Shown here in pieces: positions 58,994-64,000 of a stretch of DNA of 64,000 bases. Numbering within the stretch: the stretch's first letter is position 1; each line of letters starts with the position of its first letter. Made by a program: the position numbers and the translations under genes. Below the pieces are notes generated by a model. The model did not search any database. It was given only the letters and a program-made list of their open reading frames with translations, and had not been told where the DNA came from. The DNA is from Nelumbo lutea (lineage: Eukaryota; Streptophyta; Magnoliopsida; Proteales; Nelumbonaceae): positions 16,550,499 through 16,614,498 of the forward strand of contig JAKGHH010000006.1 in NCBI GenBank assembly GCA_022828595.1, given 5' to 3'.

Positions 58994-61437
58994 AAAAATA
59001 AATTATATATATTGAAATAACTAATAATATTTACAAAAGTTAATACAAATATTAAAATTTAGCAAGTTTTTTTATCTAGCAACTATTAAAAGTTAAGAAA
59101 TTAATAAAATTAGAATTAATTTGTACTTAGGGATGACTATTTATAAAAATTAGTATAATTAATATTAATAGGATAATTAAAATTAATAATAAAAAAGTAA
59201 TAAAATAACCATTTATTAAAAATATAAACTAATAATTACATTTGTATTTATAAAAATAAGCATAGATATTTATCTATTTTATTCTTTTTTGTTTTCTTCT
59301 TATTTCCTTTTGTTTTAAAAAATATAAAATAATAATAATTGTCACTAACAAAGCTATATATCATTAATATTTAAAGTAACATGCTATTACCAATATAATA
59401 TATTATATTATTAAAGACAGAGAGATTATATTACAAAAGAGAGACAATTAAGAGATATTTTATATATAAAGAACTCATGATACAGAACCCCCAAAACCCT
59501 AATATTAATAAAGTAATAAAATATTATTAAATTAGTAATAAGATAATAATAAAATAATAGTATTATAATAAAAGGTTACTAAAATAATAATAGCAAACAA
59601 AATATTAATTATTAAATTTAACAATAATAATATATAAATAAAATATTAATACAATGTATTTTGGGATAGAAAAAATAATTTTAGTTATAATAATATTACT
59701 ACTAAGTAATAAATAAATAATAAAATAAAAATATTAATATTAATAATTAAATTGTTAATTGATTCGAATTTCAACTCCAAATGAACCAAACAACAACAAC
59801 CGGACTCCAATAATTATGTATACATATATATTATGTATAACTATATAATGTTTATAATTGATAACTTTAATATTTTATATTTATATACATTTATTATACA
59901 TATATACTTTTAAAATAATTGGTTTTTCAAAACTTTTTTTTTGTCATTTTAAACACAATAAGATAGTTGTAGATTAAATGCGAATATGATCCAAAACCCA
60001 ACATAGGGGCCATTTGGCAAGTCTTTTTGGGAAGATCTTTTGGTAGCTCTAACAGTCAAAAGACACATTGAGCTTTTGCATTAAGATTTGAGTAGCCTGA
60101 AGCCCATTTGGTTAAGGTGCGTCTTTTTGTGCAAATACAAATAGAAAAAAAATGCAAAAGCTCCATTTGGAGCTTCCCAAAAATCACCCATTTTGGGCTT
60201 CTCGCATTCTTCGACACATTGACTTTTGGCGGTTAGATTTCATAATTAAATGTACATGAAGATGCAATTTGGTTTTGATTTGAATCCAAACCATTTACAA
60301 TCTTATTGTCTACATCATGTGGGGTGGGTATAGATCGGAGCTAGACTTAGCTCAAAAGAAAATAGTTGCTTGAGCCCAAAAATTTGTTGGTTTAGCCGGG
60401 ATTTTAGGCTAAGTAATAAATGATCATCCCTAAGTAGGAGTCTTAAGACATTTATAATTAAGTCATTATTAGTTTTAATATTTTAATTAAATTTTATAGT
60501 TTTTATATGAAATGCAAGTGGTTTATTTTGTTATTTTAATAATTTTTCTTTTTATTATTATTTTATTAACAACTAATTTTTATTAATTTCTTAATTTTTA
60601 ATAGTTGTTAGTTAAAAATTTGCTAAAATCTAATTTTATTTATTAAGATAAAAATACAGTTCTATGACAATTAACCAATTAATAAGATTAGAATGTGAAT
60701 AGGATGGCAATGTTCCCCATCCTATTGGGTGGGTACTCAGCTTCCTTGTCCTGATGGGGATGATGATGGATATTTGCCTTGGTAAGGGTGGGGATTGATA
60801 ATAATACCCAATTAGACTGAAGAGGGAGATAGGGACGATGATTTGTTTCATAGTCATAAACCTTGAACTTGGACTTAGATTAATTTAATTATGACTAAAA
60901 AAGTTAATCTATAGATTAATTTAATTATAACATTTAATGATTAATAAAATAAAACACTAACAAATAATATAAAAAATAATTAGCAGCAATTTATTGTTTT
61001 TGTTAAAAATTATTAATATAGTTAATCTAACTTGTTAAATTATTTTTATAACAAATTATTAAAATTATTAATATAGTTATCAATATCCCATATAAGCATG
61101 GACTGCCTTTGTATCCGAGTTAAGTTTGCCTTTATCCTTACCGAAGTGCATTCGTATTTTTCAACCCTACTAACTACTATAACCCAAACTTAAACCTAAC
61201 CCAATTTAACTCTTTTTGGTTGGTTCGGGCTGATTCAGCATAGCTTTCAGGATGGAATCATGGAATCGAAACTTAAACTCCAACCTGCATTTTGATGACA
61301 ACCTACATGAAATGATGGCGGTTGATTGGTTATAAGCATGCCTTTGATTGGTTTTAAGTTTTTTAGGTTTCGGCATCATAGTCGAACCCACAGATCACAG
61401 TATGGAATCGAATTATCGAAATTGATAAATGAATATA
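58994..61437. other. AT-rich intergenic DNA with MITE debris
   Basis: No gene seen. 60005-60240 begins GGGGCCATTTGGCAAG, a common MITE-like start, but a matching other end was not found. 60695-60850 has the phrases ATGGCAATG, GGGTGGGTAC and GATGGGGATGATGATGG of a GC-rich dispersed element common in plants. 60930-61090 is nearly pure AT. Confidence 0.4.
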
Positions 61438-61494
61438 ATTAAAACAATTAAAACAATTAAAACAATTAAAATAATTAAAATAATTAAAATATTG
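61438..61494. repeat. (AATTAAAAC)n-like microsatellite
   Basis: Six to seven units of nine bases: four AATTAAAAC-type and then AATTAAAAT-type. It lies about 310 bases before the first coding exon, near the start of the transcribed region. Confidence 0.85.
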
Positions 61495-61499
61495 AAAAA

Positions 61500-61801
61500 G
61501 AAGAAAAACAAAAGATGAAAGCGAAAACCAGACGCATCTAGGGTTTGTTGTCTACCTTACTTTCATTGGTGTTCCAAATCTTTATCCCTCCCCACATTCA
61601 CTTCATCTCCTTAGGAAAGATCGGAACCAGTGAAGGAAGTAAGGTTATTATTCACTTTAAATTGTTAACAGTTTGAACCGGACTAGTAGGTTAGGGTTTT
61701 GAATCTCGTCGATCGTATCGTTCTTAAAATACCGTCTTTGATTACTGTAATTTGTTGACAAATCGAAGCGGGAAGAGGTGCGCGATTTTGTGTCTATTAA
61801 T
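61500..61801 (+). other. 5' leader of the gene starting at 61802
   Basis: Typical plant leader composition: CT-rich pieces (CCTCCCCACATTCACTTCATCTCC at 61587-61610), TAGGGTTT words at 61540 and 61694, and no open frame in the gene's sense. TAGGGTTT resembles telo-box motifs found in leaders or promoters of growth-related plant genes. Confidence 0.45.
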
Positions 61802-61861
61802 ATGCGGGGATCGCAGAAATCAAAAAGGGTATCTTGGGCTCCTGATGTAAACCTTTGTCAG
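61802..61861 (+). CDS. first coding exon, CCCH zinc-finger protein (likely)
   Basis: Twenty codons (MRGSQKSKRVSWAPDVNLCQ) end in CAG followed by GTAAAA, a good donor at 61862. The start, with SKRVSWA-DVNLCQ, matches my memory of the N-terminus of a plant family annotated as zinc finger CCCH domain-containing protein 6-like, in which it continues VRLFLSEE in exon 2. The finger domain itself would lie beyond 64000. The strong start context, in-frame exon of 60 bases and good donor support a real exon. The family name is less sure than the exon. Confidence 0.6.
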
Positions 61862-64000
61862 GTAAAATTGCGTTATCTTCATCAAAAATGTTTATTTCGC
61901 CAACAAGGAGAGACACTTTAATGTGTTTTAGTTTTTGGATTCATTCTACTTTGACTTTGTTCGATTCAGTTCTCATTGTTGCAAAAAGAATTTAATTTAT
62001 ATTCCTAGGCGTTCCGTGAAAAAAAATATTTTCTTTTTTACCAATAAAATGATAAAATATCCAAATACGAAATTCTGTGGATTTTAGTCTAAAGTCTAAG
62101 CAATCCGTTCCTGGTGCTCTTTAATATCTACCTTTCCTTAATCTATTTTTTTTCTTCTATTTCCCGTTCTAATCTTATCTCTCTGCGGTTCTCATATAGT
62201 TTTTGAATCTTTTCAGACAAAAATTTTAGATTTGATACTGCCCGTGGAAACCTAGCTCCTTTTAACAAAATCCTTTGTTATTCTCTTTTTGATCTTCATT
62301 TTTCTTTTAACCGCTGTACTTACTCATGAGTCATCAGTCATCACCCTCTTCCCCCAAATTGGCAGCCAGTTTTCTTTGTTACGTTGTCTAAGTGGGTTTT
62401 CCAAATTACTTCCTCAACGTTAAAGCTGGATTCTCACTCTTAGCATTCCAAATGAAGAACATAATAGTAGGGTTACTAGCCAAAATAAAGGGGGAAAAGA
62501 GAGAATGAAAAGGGCAAAAAAAAGGATTTTTATACTCAGTCCTTCATATCCAACATTTTTTTGTGTTTCAATTATCTTGAGAAGAAAAACAGTCGAAGAG
62601 TAGAAGGATGCGATGGGGAATAGTTTCGGGGATCTGACATGCTAATCAAAGTTAATCATCTTAAGCCTTGACAACACCAATGGGGAGACTAGGCCAACAA
62701 ATGTTGAGGTTTTGGAGTGTAATAGCAGAGTTTTATGAAGATGTTTAATCATTACTTTTGTAAGTAAACAAGGAGTACATTTATCAAAAAAAAAAAAAAA
62801 AAGAAAACAAGGAGTAAAGGGAGCTTTTGGCTGAAAATATTGAATATGCATATATGCTATAAATCTATGGCTAATCAGGAAATTTAGCCATGCTTTTTCT
62901 AAGTTGACAAGAACAAAGACTGGAAGCCTAAGCTAAAATATTGAGGCTAATAAAGGTGTTTAATTATTGAATTTTGTAAGTAAACAAACTGTAAATTTGA
63001 TTATATTTTTAAAAGATAATTGGCCAGTTTAATGCTTGTCAAATATTTAGGAAATATCATGGCACAATTTGAAGCAATCTAAAGTCATTATTTCTGTTGT
63101 ACAAACTTAAGTTGGATATTACAACATATTGAAAAAATCATTTACAGATCACCTTGATCAGTAAAATGTTGGAAAATCTAGTACTTGATCAGTTAAATGG
63201 TCTTAAATGTGCGTGTTCAATTTTTTAATAGTTATCCTGAAAGTATGATTATGAAATTGATGTGAAGAATGAATGGATGAACCCTTTTATATCAGATGTC
63301 AGATCTCTCAATCCTTGAATATGAGAATTGGTGGTTTATTTTACAATGGGTTGGGGGGGGGGTTCCTTTGGAGAAAGGAGACAGAACAGATCAGAGGGAC
63401 ACTGGACTCAGGAGTCTGGGTAGGTAAGTAAAAAATCATTGACCCTGTGTGGAGCCTTATCAGATATTTCTCCCAGGAATGTGACCAAGATGAGGAACCC
63501 ACCAATCACTTCTCTATGGGATGCTGAAAACATGAATCAGGAATACAGCATCAGTTAATTAACTCATTTGCCCTTGTATTCTCTTATTGGCCATGCCTTT
63601 TTGAAACATCCATATTCGAGGTTATTGCATGCAATGTCTTGGAGGATAGTATGGTTTTTTGAATGATACAATCCATGGAACCATTGAACCTATGCGAATT
63701 AATGTATTAAAAATCAAGGGCATGAGGCAAGGTGCCATGACTTTAAGATGCTTGAGGTGTAACCCTCTTTTGATTTCATTCTTCTCTCAAAGAATAATGA
63801 ATTAAAATGAGAACAAGTACAAAGATGTATACACAACAGATTATATTTGCATATCTGAATAAAAGTATAAACGAAACAATTACCATATAAGCAGATAAGG
63901 TGCTTTTTGGATAGGCTTTTGTATGGTACCTTTGTGATTCTGGAAGCAAAAATGGGTATAAAGTATACCAGTAAAAAAGGATATAAGGTGCATTTTGGTA
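61862..64000 (+). other. intron 1 of the gene starting at 61802
   Basis: AT-rich with no open frame that resembles the expected second exon, so the intron probably runs past the window edge. It contains an A run at 62788-62806 and a G run at 63353-63362, both probably polymorphic. The minus-strand frame 62642-62851 is Phe-rich and a by-product of the A run. Confidence 0.5.

Noticed and set aside
63353..63362. G-run as a G-quadruplex regulator
   Set aside because: It is a single homopolymer inside an intron. There are not four spaced G tracts, and such runs often vary in length or reflect sequencing error.

Overview
This is a window of plant (angiosperm) nuclear DNA. The evidence is intron-containing genes with plant-type products (STOP1-like zinc finger, GDP-mannose 4,6-dehydratase, 40S ribosomal protein S20, and fragments of RBOH, MOT1 and LURP-one-related genes), initiator-tRNA-Met primer sites in copia elements, a TAT-like gypsy element, an Au-type SINE, hAT-type MITEs and long AT-rich intergenic stretches. 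I cannot name the species.

Layout. 1-1534: tail of an unrecognised gene (+). 2244-5969: non-autonomous LTR element without pol. 6089-15816: an old copia element on the minus strand (copia A), split by a solo LTR of the 2244-5969 family (6853-7733) and by a younger complete copia element on the plus strand (copia B, 8703-13207, target duplication GATAT). 17742-24657: an internally deleted gypsy element on the minus strand carrying a long antisense reading frame. It lies inside an older MITE, and a hAT MITE sits in the last bases of one LTR.

25260-27700: STOP1-like transcription factor (+). 28059-28195: Au-type SINE with target duplication. 29881-31026: intronless GDP-mannose 4,6-dehydratase (-). 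31569-33040: three MITEs. 33701-37393: RPS20 (-, three coding exons), whose large second intron holds a molybdate-transporter gene fragment. 37394-40264: repeats, a MITE and a Helitron-like end. 40626-43166: RBOH (NADPH oxidase) pseudogene (-). 43740-43979: DUF4408-like fragment (+). 45428-48374: decayed LINE (+). 49539-55532: third copia element (copia C, -). 55533-57075: purine-rich repeats, a LURP-one-related fragment and a threefold 185-bp tandem array. 57076-61500: very AT-rich DNA with a Helitron-like end and a duplicated AAT microsatellite block. 61802 to the end: first coding exon and long first intron of a gene resembling plant CCCH zinc-finger proteins (+).

The host genes are unrelated single-copy-type genes, not an operon or cluster. 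They cover aluminium/acid-stress transcription, GDP-fucose synthesis and translation. Most of the remaining sequence is transposon debris. The best leads are the antisense PF04195-like frame with its own TATA box and introns in the gypsy element, the shortened C-terminus of RPS20, the repeat array fused to the LURP-one fragment, and the Helitron end beside the RBOH pseudogene. I found no clear evidence of a new biological system.
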